A stretch of DNA of 42,370 nucleotides, taken from assembly GCA_016215105.1 (NCBI GenBank), contig JACRLJ010000074.1, positions 1 through 42,370 on the forward strand, given 5' to 3'. A model generated the notes under the pieces. It was given only the letters and a program-made list of their open reading frames with translations. It did no database searches and was not told the origin of the DNA. Positions 34,688-42,370 of the stretch are shown one piece after another. Every line of letters starts with the position of its first letter. Position 1 is the first letter of the stretch. The position numbers were made by a program, and so were the translations under genes. This DNA is from Candidatus Hydrogenedentota bacterium. Its GTDB lineage: Bacteria > Hydrogenedentota > Hydrogenedentia > Hydrogenedentales > SLHB01.

Positions 34688-34745
34688 GCGGCCTTCTACG
34701 TATCTGGGATTCGCGTTTCCTGACATGTAGAAGGCCGCTTCTTTT
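34688..34745 (+). terminator. Intrinsic terminator after ccsA
   Basis: GCGGCCTTCTAC (34688-34699) and GTAGAAGGCCGC (34727-34738) form a perfect 12-bp stem with a 27-base loop, followed by TTCTTTT (34739-34745). It lies 28 bases past the ccsA stop. This closes the lipoprotein-resB-ccsA unit. Confidence 0.75.
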
Positions 34746-35184
34746 CGTGGTTATCCTCCGGGGAAATGCCGCCCACATATCGTGTTAGACCAGCAGATTC
34801 CTTTCTGAACTGTGCAAGCGGGACATATCCGTTCAGAACAAAGCTGTCCTGCGATACATCCCCCATCGCCCGCCACATCACCCCGCAATGCTCCCGCTCC
34901 AAGATAAGTACGCTTTCCCCAGAACTTTACATATTCGTACTATCAACCTTTTCCCTGGAATGCTTCTTGCGCAATTCCAGGCGCTTCCGGTGGGAAGACG
35001 ATGCGGTTTCATAAATGGCAGTGTTAGTTACCGGTTTACACGACGTGGTGTTCATTTAATGACGCGCCGTCGGTTTTCGCGGGTTTGTACGGGGCCGGTC
35101 TTGACTGTGTCTTAAGTGTGATGAACGGTTGTCGACCGGCTTCTCAGAGACGCGGTTGTCTATGACGCGAAGTAACGAGGTCTT
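34746..35184. other. Roughly 440-base spacer without a recognisable gene
   Basis: After the ccsA terminator only short frames remain, on both strands, with no family match. A promoter for the cytochrome module is expected here, but I see no convincing -35/-10 pair with the spacing used elsewhere. Confidence 0.35.
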
Positions 35185-35481
35185 GTGGGCAGAACAAACA
35201 TTGTGACGCGCTTTGTGCGCGCCGTGACGTGGGTGCTTAAACCCGAGCGGCTAACTGACCAGTTTCCGTTGCCACCCCATGCTTCCGGGGTCAAACGGCA
35301 AACGTTCCTGCATTGGCTATTCGCTTCGGAGACTTTGCCGCAGGTACAGCACGTCGATGCGCCGGCGCGGCTTGGATTTGTGCGGAATCTCTTTGCGCGC
35401 GAGCGCTTGCCGCTTGCCGACTGCGCCGATGCGTCCAAGGCGAGGACCGGAGCAGTATCACGAGGAAAGAAAGGTAATTGA
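35185..35481 (+). CDS. Small triple-repeat protein ahead of the cytochrome module
   Basis: A 98-residue basic protein, GTG start at 35185 with ACGAGG just upstream, ending one base before the next gene start. It holds three copies of a short hydrophobic motif: AVTWVLKPERLT (about 13-24), FLHWLFASETLP (about 41-52) and FVRNLFARERLP (about 65-76), each of the type aromatic/aliphatic-x-x-hydrophobic-[Lys/Ala]-[Pro/Ser/Arg]-E-x-L. Comparable small repeat proteins next to respiratory genes exist in related bacteria as far as I recall, with no assigned role. Each repeat could be a short amphipathic helix lying on the membrane. The tight link to the cytochrome gene is the best support that it is real. 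Confidence 0.55.
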   Translation: MGRTNIVTRFVRAVTWVLKPERLTDQFPLPPHASGVKRQTFLHWLFASETLPQVQHVDAPARLGFVRNLFARERLPLADCADASKARTGAVSRGKKGN

Positions 35482-35482
35482 C

Positions 35483-35962
35483 ATGGACCATACCAAACAC
35501 CTTTGGCGGGTTGTGCTGATCCTGGTTTTAGCAGGCGCGGGAGCAATTATCGGGCGGCACTTTCTCATTCCAAAATCGTTCGGCGAACAGGGCTTTTACC
35601 GGTACGACAGCCTTGGCGATTACATGACTCAGCCCGTGCGGCACGGTGGGGACGCCGCCTGTGCGGCGTGTCACAAGGACAGGGCGGACGCCAAAGCCGG
35701 CGGGAAACACGCGACGGTCTCGTGTGAGTCCTGTCACGCGCCCATGGCGTCGCATGCGACGACGGAAGCCAAAACCGCGGACATGCCGAAAAACCGCGAC
35801 ATGACCTTGTGCCTGTGGTGCCATCAGAAGCTTCGTGCGAGACCCGAAACTATGCCGCAAATCGAGATTAGCGAGCATTTGGCGGCTCTTGATCCGGAAG
35901 ACGCAAAAAAAGCCGACGTTTGCTTCAATTGCCATGACGTTCACAATCCGTCAATGAAATAG
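35483..35962 (+). CDS. Membrane-anchored tetrahaem cytochrome c
   Basis: A 159-residue protein. One N-terminal helix (LWRVVLILVLAGAGAIIG) anchors it, and four haem sites follow: CAACH, CESCH, CLWCH and CFNCH. Extra histidines (KHATVSCESCHAPMASH, SEHLAAL) can supply distal ligands. It resembles NrfH/NapC-like or small DmsE-like carriers that pass electrons between a quinol-oxidising membrane subunit and a periplasmic partner. It starts one base after the triple-repeat protein and 14 bases before the ferredoxin gene, so it is part of one operon with the Fe-S and NrfD subunits. Haem attachment would need the ResB/CcsA pair encoded upstream. Confidence 0.87.
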   Translation: MDHTKHLWRVVLILVLAGAGAIIGRHFLIPKSFGEQGFYRYDSLGDYMTQPVRHGGDAACAACHKDRADAKAGGKHATVSCESCHAPMASHATTEAKTADMPKNRDMTLCLWCHQKLRARPETMPQIEISEHLAALDPEDAKKADVCFNCHDVHNPSMK

Positions 35963-35976
35963 GAGGCGGGCGCGAG

Positions 35977-36807
35977 ATGCCATATATGAAGGGCGAACCC
36001 ATGAATGACAACAAAGAGATGAAGAGTGATGCGGCGCTGGAGGTCTCGCGGCGCGACTTCCTTGGTACAATCGCGGGCGCCTTGTCCGCGGTTGCGCTGG
36101 TGATCGTCGCGGATGACGCGGTATACATCGCGTCCGGGGCCGAACCCGGAGCGCCCCTGCCCGCCGGTGGATACGATCCCGACAAACACAGCTACGTGTA
36201 CGTGATTGACATTACGAAGTGCATCGGGTGCGGCTCCTGCGTGCGCGCGTGTAAGGCCGAGAATAATGTGCCGGACCTCTTCTTCCGAACCTGGATCGAG
36301 CGCTACATGGTGTCGCGCTCAGGCGAGGTTAGCGTCGATTCGCCGAAAGGCGGATACGACGGGTTCGATCCGTCGATCACGGGGGACGAAATCACCAAGG
36401 CCTTCTTCGTCCCAAAAATGTGCAATCACTGTTCCCACAGCCCGTGTGTGCAGTTGTGTCCCGTGGGGGCCTCGTATCGGAGTCCGGACGGAGTGGTGCT
36501 CGTTGACGAGAAGCGTTGCATCGGTTGTGGGTACTGCGTCCAAGCCTGCCCATACGGTTCGCGTTTCCTGAATCCGGAGACAAAAGTCGCGTCGAAATGC
36601 ACGTGGTGTTATCACCGGATTACGAAGGGAATGCGGCCCGCGTGCGTCGAGATGTGCCCCAGAGGCGTTCGCAAGTTCGGCGATGCGAAGGCGCTTCACG
36701 ACGAAGTGTCCGAGATCATCGCCACGAAACAAGTCCATGTGCTTAAGCCAGAGCTGCTCACCGAGCCCAACCTCCATTATCTCGGCTTGAGCATGGAGGT
36801 GCGGTAA
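35977..36807 (+). CDS. Tat-exported four-cluster ferredoxin subunit (NrfC/DmsB-like), module 1
   Basis: A 276-residue iron-sulphur protein. The N terminus has a twin-arginine signal (SRRDFLGT plus a hydrophobic stretch), so it should be folded before export. Four cysteine groups are complete: CIGCGSCVRAC, CNHC...CVQLCP, CIGCGYCVQACP and CTWC...CVEMCP, enough for four [4Fe-4S] clusters as in DmsB, NrfC, PsrB and TtrB. Such subunits wire a catalytic or haem partner to an NrfD-type quinone subunit. The start is ATG 35977 with AGGAGG at 35961-35966; ATG 36001 is possible but has no site. Its stop overlaps the nrfD start by one base. Confidence 0.92.
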   Translation: MPYMKGEPMNDNKEMKSDAALEVSRRDFLGTIAGALSAVALVIVADDAVYIASGAEPGAPLPAGGYDPDKHSYVYVIDITKCIGCGSCVRACKAENNVPDLFFRTWIERYMVSRSGEVSVDSPKGGYDGFDPSITGDEITKAFFVPKMCNHCSHSPCVQLCPVGASYRSPDGVVLVDEKRCIGCGYCVQACPYGSRFLNPETKVASKCTWCYHRITKGMRPACVEMCPRGVRKFGDAKALHDEVSEIIATKQVHVLKPELLTEPNLHYLGLSMEVR

Positions 36808-37994
36808 TGTTGCAGGAGAGCCTGAATTTCGTTTTCCCAAATGACTTCCACATCATGTGGAGTCTCATGATTGTCATATATCCCTACGTGACCGGAATTG
36901 TAGCGGGAGCCTTCATCGTCTCGTCTCTGTACCACGTCTTCGGCCGGGACGAACTGAAGCCGGTGGGACGCTTGTCCATGGTGGCCTCGCTGGCGTTCCT
37001 GCTAATTGCAACGACGCCTCTGTTGCTGCACCTGGGGCATCCCGAGCGGGCGCTCAACATCGTAATCACGCCTCACTTCACTTCGGCAATGGCCGCGTTT
37101 GGAATGATCTACACCTGTTACTTGACCCTGTTGACCCTCGAGATCTGGCTTGTCTACCGCAAGGACATCATTATGGTCGCGGCGCGAAGCCGGGGGATCA
37201 AGCGCGTCATCTTCTCCGTCCTGTCGCTGGGCGTATACGACATTTCAGAGGAATCCTTACGCATCGATCATCGCGCCATTATCGTACTGGCGTCCCTCGG
37301 TATACCCGCCGCGTGCATCCTTCACGGCTATGTCGGCTTCATGTTCGGCTCGGTGAAAGCCAACGCCTGGTGGTCGACGCCGCTGATGCCCATCATCTTC
37401 CTGTTTTCTGCGGTAACCTCGGGTATTGCCATGATCATCATCCTGTATCAGTCGTTGATGCGGCTGAGCGGCCAGAAGATCATAGGCGAGTGTGTCCAGT
37501 CCCTGTCACGGTGGCTTTGGCTGTTTACGATTATGACGGTGACGTTGGAAATGCTGGAAATCATCAGCCTCGCCTACAAGAAGGGCGAGGAGTGGCTGGT
37601 AATCGGGCCGCTGCTCGGCACCAAACTTGCCTTCCCATTCATCGCGGTGCAGGTGGTGTTTGGGTCGTTGATACCGATAGTTCTTCTTGCGATTGTGGTG
37701 CTGATGAAGCCGTTCCTCACGAACCCGCTGCGCAACACGATCGCGTTCGTGGCGTCTCTCATTCTGTTGATTCAGGTATTTGCGATGCGCTGGAATGTGG
37801 TGATTGGCGGCCAGATATTCTCCAAGAGTATGCGGGGGTTCAGAGACCCTTACGTTCCGGAACTATTCGGCCGCGAAGGCGCCTTGGCGGCAATCGCTAT
37901 CTTTATTACTCCATTTGTCCTTCTTGCCATCTTCAACAAGTTTCTTCCAATGTATGAGACATCGGACGAGCCCAGCGGTGGTGAATCCGCATAG
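36807..37994 (+). CDS. NrfD/PsrC-family membrane subunit, module 1
   Basis: A 395-residue integral membrane protein with about nine or ten helices and family marks: WSLMIVIYPYVTGIVAGAF, TTPLLLHLGHPERALNI, HGYVGFMFGSVKANAWW, and MTVTLEMLEIISLAYKKGEEW. NrfD-like subunits bind and oxidise or reduce quinones, and in some complexes carry protons. It overlaps the ferredoxin stop by one base (TAATG), so the two subunits are made together. With the tetrahaem cytochrome it would form a quinol-to-haem electron path, in a direction not fixed by sequence. A 328-base spacer follows with no gene I recognise. Confidence 0.9.
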   Translation: MLQESLNFVFPNDFHIMWSLMIVIYPYVTGIVAGAFIVSSLYHVFGRDELKPVGRLSMVASLAFLLIATTPLLLHLGHPERALNIVITPHFTSAMAAFGMIYTCYLTLLTLEIWLVYRKDIIMVAARSRGIKRVIFSVLSLGVYDISEESLRIDHRAIIVLASLGIPAACILHGYVGFMFGSVKANAWWSTPLMPIIFLFSAVTSGIAMIIILYQSLMRLSGQKIIGECVQSLSRWLWLFTIMTVTLEMLEIISLAYKKGEEWLVIGPLLGTKLAFPFIAVQVVFGSLIPIVLLAIVVLMKPFLTNPLRNTIAFVASLILLIQVFAMRWNVVIGGQIFSKSMRGFRDPYVPELFGREGALAAIAIFITPFVLLAIFNKFLPMYETSDEPSGGESA

Positions 37995-38322
37995 AGGGAC
38001 CTGCGTGGCCTATCTGAACTGAATCGGCCTCGCGAACTTTTCGGGCATGTCCCGGTCGAGAGGCGCTGTCTGACCGGTGGCTTGAAATCGAATGTGTGCG
38101 TTCGAGGCGTTGGTCTTTGCGCAACGCGGCTGGAGCGGCCAGCCGTCAGGTTTGGGAACTGGTTAGCTTCGTTGTCCACAACTTCCACGTTGTTCGCGTA
38201 GATGTTGCGGACAAAGAAGTCATACCAATCACTCTGCCGTTGCGGCCGGGCCGCATTAGGCTAGCCATGCAAGACCCCCAGGCGGCGCGGCTGCCGTCAG
38301 GTGGATCTGAGGATCCCGTGAT
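37995..38322. other. 328-base spacer without a recognisable gene
   Basis: No open frame with a family match or a clear promoter was found. The only marked sequence is TTGTCCACA (38172-38180), which is discussed among the rejected items. Confidence 0.35.
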
Positions 38323-40125
38323 ATGTCAGAGACACCGGCCTTTCATGATAATCGCGTCGAGGAGCTGGCTGAGCAGGTTCGTGCGCTTTCGGCCAAGGTG
38401 GATGATCTGACTGCCCAACTCCGATCCCTTGGCGCTTCTCGAACGGAAATGGTCGAGTTGCCCCAACTTGACCGCACCAGTCCCCACGCCCCGGCGCATG
38501 ACAAGGCGGCGGTCAGCGCTCCAATAGTTCTATCGAATATTGCCCTCGTCAGTTTCTTGCTGGTCGTCGCGCTGGTTCTCCGCACGGTTGCCGACAACGG
38601 CATCGTAAACCGCGAGCTTGGAGCCATGCTCGGCGCGGGGTACGCCTTCGCGCTGATTGCGTACGGCTTCCTTCGGCAACGGCGGAGGCCGGTGCGCTCC
38701 GTGGTCGTGGTGAGCAGCGCGGCGCTCCTAAGCTTCTCGATTGCCCTGGAAACCCATGTGCGTTTCGGATTTCCTTCCTCGCCGCTGGCCTATGCCATGC
38801 TCGGTCTAACGCTCATTACCGTGACCGCCTATGGATTGCGCGCGAAAAACGCGTTTCCAATTTGGATTGGCGTGTTGGGAGCAAGCCTCACCGGGATCGT
38901 CATGGATTTCCCGCACCCCCGATTCGACTGTATGGCGGTGTTGGTTGTGCTGACGGCATGGGATTCCTATGCCGCGATTCGGCTTCCCAAGGCCCGGGGG
39001 CTGGTGTGGTACTCGTTGATTCTGACGTTGGTCTTCTGGGCGTTGTGGACCACGAAAGTGCGATTTGCCCTCGCGCACGGTCTGCAAACCGGACCGGGCC
39101 TTTCACTGCCGTGGCTGGCGCCCGCGATCACGGTGATGGCGGCCGGTTACGTCGTGATGGTGTTGGTCTCGGTTCTGAGCGAGGCCTGGTCGTATCGAAA
39201 GTTCGAGGCGTGCGCGCCCGTGGCCAATGCGGTTGGGTTCTATGCCGTGATGCGCTGGGTAGTCCTGCCGTGGACAGGCGACCACGGAATGGTCCAAGCG
39301 GCGGTCGCCGTAGCCGCGGGGGTCTATCTTGTCATTGCCGCGGTACTGGCCGCCCGCGACAAGTTGCGCCACGCCCACGCCGTGACCGGTTTTACGCTCG
39401 GAGCCGCCGGTCTCGTTTGTGTTTCGTCGTGGGCCGCCGTCGGAAACTCCGCCGTCGAGGTCGGCGTCTGGTCGCTCAGTGCGATGTTTGTGTGGTTGCT
39501 GTCCGTGCGTTGGCGCAACCATGACGTGCGCGCAATCTCGCATCTGTGGCAAACCTACACCTGCGTAACCGCGCCGGTCTGGGCGAGGTTCTGGGCGGTA
39601 CCCGCGACGCAAACCACCGTGTGTATTTCAGCGGCGTTGAGCGCGTTGTGCGTGGCGCAGTTCGTGCGCATACGGCGCGCCGCCCCGAAACCCGCGGCTG
39701 GACTATGTGAACGCCTTGACCCGGCCGACCGGCTTGCTATACTGGTCTTGTTCGCGGGATTGGCCTATGGGTTCGTTACGATTCGGGCCGCGCTCTACTT
39801 GGCCATCGTTACGCTTGGGAACGCGGGCGAAATCGTATTTCAGTCCGCCCAAACCGTGACGATCAACGGCTGTGCGCTGGGGCTTGGCATAATCGGGTTG
39901 CGGCGGGAGAATCGAGAGACGCTGGCCGCGGCGCTCATTGTCGCGGGGGTGGGAGCCGTAAAAGTGTTCGGATATGACCTCACCCATACGGCTGGCGTAC
40001 CATTGGTGATCAGCGTATTCTCATTTGGAGTAATGGCCGCCATCGGCTCCTTTATCTGGGGACAGTGGCAACGGCGGACGGCCGATACCGGCGCCCGCCC
40101 GCAGACCGATCGGCTCGACGGATAG
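38323..40125 (+). CDS. DUF2339-like multi-helix membrane protein
   Basis: A 600-residue protein. A short N-terminal coiled coil (VEELAEQVRALSAKVDDLTAQLRSL) is followed, after a Pro/Ala-rich linker, by about sixteen hydrophobic helices to the end. This order matches DUF2339 (PF10101) membrane proteins, whose function is unknown. There is no catalytic motif that I can identify. GAGGAT lies a normal distance before the ATG. It sits between the two NrfD modules in the same direction, and its expression with them is plausible but unproved. It could be an accessory to the redox complex or simply a neighbour. Confidence 0.65.
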   Translation: MSETPAFHDNRVEELAEQVRALSAKVDDLTAQLRSLGASRTEMVELPQLDRTSPHAPAHDKAAVSAPIVLSNIALVSFLLVVALVLRTVADNGIVNRELGAMLGAGYAFALIAYGFLRQRRRPVRSVVVVSSAALLSFSIALETHVRFGFPSSPLAYAMLGLTLITVTAYGLRAKNAFPIWIGVLGASLTGIVMDFPHPRFDCMAVLVVLTAWDSYAAIRLPKARGLVWYSLILTLVFWALWTTKVRFALAHGLQTGPGLSLPWLAPAITVMAAGYVVMVLVSVLSEAWSYRKFEACAPVANAVGFYAVMRWVVLPWTGDHGMVQAAVAVAAGVYLVIAAVLAARDKLRHAHAVTGFTLGAAGLVCVSSWAAVGNSAVEVGVWSLSAMFVWLLSVRWRNHDVRAISHLWQTYTCVTAPVWARFWAVPATQTTVCISAALSALCVAQFVRIRRAAPKPAAGLCERLDPADRLAILVLFAGLAYGFVTIRAALYLAIVTLGNAGEIVFQSAQTVTINGCALGLGIIGLRRENRETLAAALIVAGVGAVKVFGYDLTHTAGVPLVISVFSFGVMAAIGSFIWGQWQRRTADTGARPQTDRLDG

Positions 40126-40178
40126 CGTGGCGTCTCCGGGGTAAGAGCCCCTGGCGGCGAACGAGAGGAACCTAGGAA

Positions 40179-40802
40179 ATGAACCAAGACCGGATTCAGT
40201 CCGCCGCCATTCTGGCAATCGCGGTGGTCCTGTTCGTAAGCTGCCTGGAGTCGTGTTCACCACTCCCGTCAATAGCCGCATCAACGGCGCTGTACGAGAG
40301 GGACACTTCCGCTGGCCTCTCGGATATCGCGCCAGTTCGCGGCCCGGTACGGCCTTTGCGCCTGCACCGGGACGGCGACGAAACAGAGTGTACCCTGTGC
40401 CACGATGGTTTCGCCGGCGACAAGACTGAAGAGGCCCTGAAGAACGAGCATGCCGATCTGAAATTCAATCACGGTCTTAATCTACTGTGTCTCAACTGTC
40501 ATCACCCCAAGAATTCGATGGCGTATGTCTATCACGATGGCAGCGAGATTCCCAGCGACCAGCCCACGCGGCTGTGCGCCAAGTGCCACGGACCGCATTA
40601 CCGCGAGTGGATGATTGGACTCCACGGCCGCGTGAACAAGTACTGGGATCCCAGCCAGGGCGATCAGACAAAGCTGGATTGTATCCAGTGCCATAATCCG
40701 CATCATCCCAGGTTCGAGTCGATGGCGCCGATGCCGCCTCCAACCCTTACCCGGTTCGAAAAAGTAACCAAAGAAGGAGAGTCCGATGGCGGATCACACT
40801 GA
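40179..40802 (+). CDS. Exported tetrahaem cytochrome c, module 2
   Basis: A 207-residue protein. An N-terminal hydrophobic stretch (AAILAIAVVLFVSCLESC) acts as a signal, possibly a lipoprotein one. Four haem sites follow: CTLCH, CLNCH, CAKCH and CIQCH, with extra histidines such as FNHGLN, CHHPKN and LHGRVN for distal ligands. It is like the first cytochrome in haem number but not in sequence, so it is a second, divergent electron carrier. Its last 17 bases overlap the start of the next gene. A good AAAGAAGGAGA site for that gene lies inside its own 3' end. Confidence 0.87.
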   Translation: MNQDRIQSAAILAIAVVLFVSCLESCSPLPSIAASTALYERDTSAGLSDIAPVRGPVRPLRLHRDGDETECTLCHDGFAGDKTEEALKNEHADLKFNHGLNLLCLNCHHPKNSMAYVYHDGSEIPSDQPTRLCAKCHGPHYREWMIGLHGRVNKYWDPSQGDQTKLDCIQCHNPHHPRFESMAPMPPPTLTRFEKVTKEGESDGGSH

Positions 40803-41760
40803 TCACGAGGAAGCAGCGGGCCAATCGCAGCCGCTCTTTCCCGGTGAAAGCGGTACGACTGGACGCCGTGGCTTCCTCAAGGCAGGCATGGGCACCATGG
40901 CGGCCCTGGCGGCGGCGGCCGGAGCCCTCGAGCCGCTGCGGTCGCTGAAGGATGGGCCTACGGCGGAAGAGTTTCTGCGGCAGCATTACACGCGCCTTAC
41001 CCCCAGCATGATGGAAGAGGTATTGCATCGTGTCGAGGAACGTGTCGCGTCAGACTATGGCGCCAAAGCTCATGTCGGCGATTATAAGCCGATTCCCGGT
41101 GTCGAGTTCGCCTATGCGCTGAATCTGAGCCGCTGCAATGGCTCGCGCCGTTGCGTCTATGCGTGCATGAAAGAGAACAATGTTCCTCTCGATCATCCGG
41201 AAATGGCGTACATTCGAGTGCTCGAAATGGAGATCAAATCGCTCGACCTCGAAGAAGGCGACGTCAGGTTTGACGCTGAAGCCGTGCCGCGCGAGGGAAA
41301 GTTCTACATGCCTATCGCGTGCCATCAGTGTTCGAAACCTCCCTGTACGAAAGTGTGCCCGGTCGAGGCGACATGGCCCGAGCCCGACGGCATTGTCGCC
41401 ATTGACTACAGTTGGTGCATAGGGTGCCGCTATTGCATGGCGGCCTGCCCCTACGAGGCGCGCCGCTTCAATTGGACCAAACCCGAGTTCGCGCCCGAAG
41501 ATATCAACCCCGATATGGGTTATCTGAGCAACCGTCCACGCCCGCGTGGCGTCGTCGAAAAGTGCCATTTCTGCATGCATCGAACTCGGCAAGGGAAGAA
41601 CCCGGCGTGCGCGGAAGTGTGCCCGACCGGCTCGCGCATCTTCGGAAACCTCCTGGACCCGGACGGGAGAATTCAGTTCATTCTCAAGAACAAGCGAGTG
41701 TACGTCCTCAAGGCCGAAGCCAGGACCATACCCCGCTTTTATTACTTCTTTGACAACTAG
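40786..41760 (+). CDS. Tat-exported ferredoxin subunit, module 2, with a changed cluster
   Basis: A 324-residue iron-sulphur protein, longer than its counterpart at 35977. A Tat-like signal (GRRGFLKAGMGT) lies near residue 27. Cysteine groups 2, 3 and 4 are complete: CHQC...CTKVCP, CIGCRYCMAACP and CHFC...CAEVCP. The first group reads C117-N-G-S120-R-R-C123-V-Y-A-C127, so Ser120 replaces the second cysteine, predicting a [3Fe-4S] or a lost cluster. The N-terminal region before it (about 50-110) has no match and is absent from the module-1 protein. It would carry electrons between the tetrahaem cytochrome and the NrfD subunit downstream. Confidence 0.9.
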   Translation: MADHTDHEEAAGQSQPLFPGESGTTGRRGFLKAGMGTMAALAAAAGALEPLRSLKDGPTAEEFLRQHYTRLTPSMMEEVLHRVEERVASDYGAKAHVGDYKPIPGVEFAYALNLSRCNGSRRCVYACMKENNVPLDHPEMAYIRVLEMEIKSLDLEEGDVRFDAEAVPREGKFYMPIACHQCSKPPCTKVCPVEATWPEPDGIVAIDYSWCIGCRYCMAACPYEARRFNWTKPEFAPEDINPDMGYLSNRPRPRGVVEKCHFCMHRTRQGKNPACAEVCPTGSRIFGNLLDPDGRIQFILKNKRVYVLKAEARTIPRFYYFFDN

Positions 41761-41874
41761 AAATAGGTCTCTTGGCCTGCGTCCATCGGCGGCGAAATCC
41801 GCCGGCGCTGACAGCGAGTTGACACCATTGACCGCTCGAGGGTGAAGCCACCCCAACGCGTCACGGGAGCGATT

Positions 41875-42370
41875 ATGATTCGAAGTTACGTAACCTTCTT
41901 GGGTAGAGCGTTCAAGCTCAGTTTCGCGGGCGGACGTCTCTACTACTGTTGGATGTTTGCCCTGACCGTCCTGGCGGTGATTGGAGCGCGCGCATTCTGC
42001 CAACAGACCGTGGCCGGTTTGACTGTGACCGGAATGACGGACCAGATATCGTGGGGCGTCTACATCGCGAACTTCACGTTTCTGGTCGGTATCGCGGCCG
42101 CGGCCGTCATGCTGGTCATTCCGGCCTACATCTACCGCCAAAAAGAAATTCACGACGTGGTATTGTTCGGCGAATTGCTCGCCATTGCCGCCATCGTCAT
42201 GTGCTTGTGTTTTGTGACCGTCGATCTTGGCCGCCCCGACCGCTTTTGGCACCTGATGCCCTTTGTCGGCAAAATGAATTTTCCGCGTTCCATGCTGGCG
42301 TGGGACGTCATCGTGCTCTCCGGATATTTGCTGGTGAACCTTCACATCTGCGGGTACCTGCTGTACATGA
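41875..42370 (+). CDS. NrfD/DsrP-like membrane subunit, module 2, cut by the window edge
   Basis: The first 165 residues of a membrane protein that runs off the right edge. Helices are clear (LYYCWMFALTVLAVIGARAF, SWGVYIANFTFLVGIAAAAVML, ELLAIAAIVMCLCFVTV), and VDLGRPDRFWHL followed by NFPRSMLAWD is the pattern of the DsrP/HmcC branch of the NrfD family. ATG 41875 follows GGGAGC. The gene therefore differs in subtype from the NrfD of module 1. The 114 bases before it hold no gene I recognise. What lies beyond, including any catalytic subunit, cannot be seen. Confidence 0.85.
   Translation, partial: MIRSYVTFLGRAFKLSFAGGRLYYCWMFALTVLAVIGARAFCQQTVAGLTVTGMTDQISWGVYIANFTFLVGIAAAAVMLVIPAYIYRQKEIHDVVLFGELLAIAAIVMCLCFVTVDLGRPDRFWHLMPFVGKMNFPRSMLAWDVIVLSGYLLVNLHICGYLLYM

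Noticed and set aside
34696-34902. A short minus-strand frame (68 codons) after ccsA
   Set aside because: It overlaps the terminator stem and has no family match or good ribosome site.
36857-37957. A 366-codon plus-strand frame inside the NrfD gene
   Set aside because: Out-of-frame reading of a membrane protein gene; the product is rich in His and Arg and has no family pattern.
38172-38180. TTGTCCACA, a DnaA-box-like nonamer
   Set aside because: A single near-match without clustering, AT-rich DNA or dnaA/dnaN nearby does not support an origin.
41050-42345. A 431-codon minus-strand frame opposite the ferredoxin and NrfD genes
   Set aside because: The plus strand encodes clear cysteine groups and membrane helices; the minus-strand product is rich in His, Arg and Asp without any motif.
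1-42370. CRISPR arrays, integrases, insertion sequences or phage genes
   Set aside because: No regularly spaced repeats, no transposase or integrase motifs, and no phage structural proteins were seen.

Overview
The window is about 42 kb of moderately GC-rich bacterial chromosome. It is gene-dense, uses clear Shine-Dalgarno sites, and carries no rRNA, tRNA, CRISPR array, transposase or phage gene that I can see. Gene content suggests a free-living heterotroph from a Planctomycetes/Verrucomicrobia-like or Candidatus Hydrogenedentota-like lineage: Gfo/Idh/MocA plus TIM-barrel sugar genes, GH36- and GH42-type glycosidases, a long MetH, system II cytochrome c maturation and multihaem/NrfD redox modules. 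That placement is inference from gene style; no marker gene settles it.

Left part (1-15.6 kb). A short 3' end of an unknown gene precedes a GH36-like alpha-galactosidase. It converges on the ruvAB operon (minus strand), with two hairpins between them. A divergent OPA-type transporter follows, then a soluble sensor kinase/NarL-type regulator pair, a CheA-P1-like HPt gene broken by an in-frame stop, a host-attachment-family protein and an Rnk-like protein. A class II photolyase (minus) diverges from a Gfo/Idh/MocA oxidoreductase and sugar isomerase pair, followed by fabA-fabB.

Middle (15.6-30.2 kb). A complete cobalamin-dependent methionine synthase is followed by ppc-sbtA-sbtB, in which a PEP carboxylase sits next to an SbtA-like bicarbonate transporter and its PII-like partner. 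Next come a secreted GH42-like/nitrilase fusion, rmlD-rmlB, a 392-bp intergenic region with a promoter and strong stem-loops, and a thioester-reductase-like SDR. A 784-bp stretch without a recognisable gene follows.

Right part (30.2-42.4 kb). This is a redox block: a lipoprotein with a duplicated domain, ResB and CcsA (haem attachment to c-type cytochromes), a terminator, and a small triple-repeat protein. Two successive modules follow, each made of tetrahaem cytochrome c, a Tat-exported four-cluster ferredoxin and an NrfD-family membrane subunit, with a DUF2339-like membrane protein between them. The second NrfD gene runs off the window. No catalytic molybdopterin subunit is present, so the complex is either completed downstream or works as a quinone/cytochrome electron-transfer unit. 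ResB/CcsA would supply the haem ligation that the cytochromes need.

The observations most worth a second look are the ppc-sbtAB operon, the GH42-nitrilase fusion, the paired NrfD modules with a Cys-to-Ser change in the second ferredoxin, the interrupted HPt gene, the triple-repeat small protein and several structured intergenic elements.
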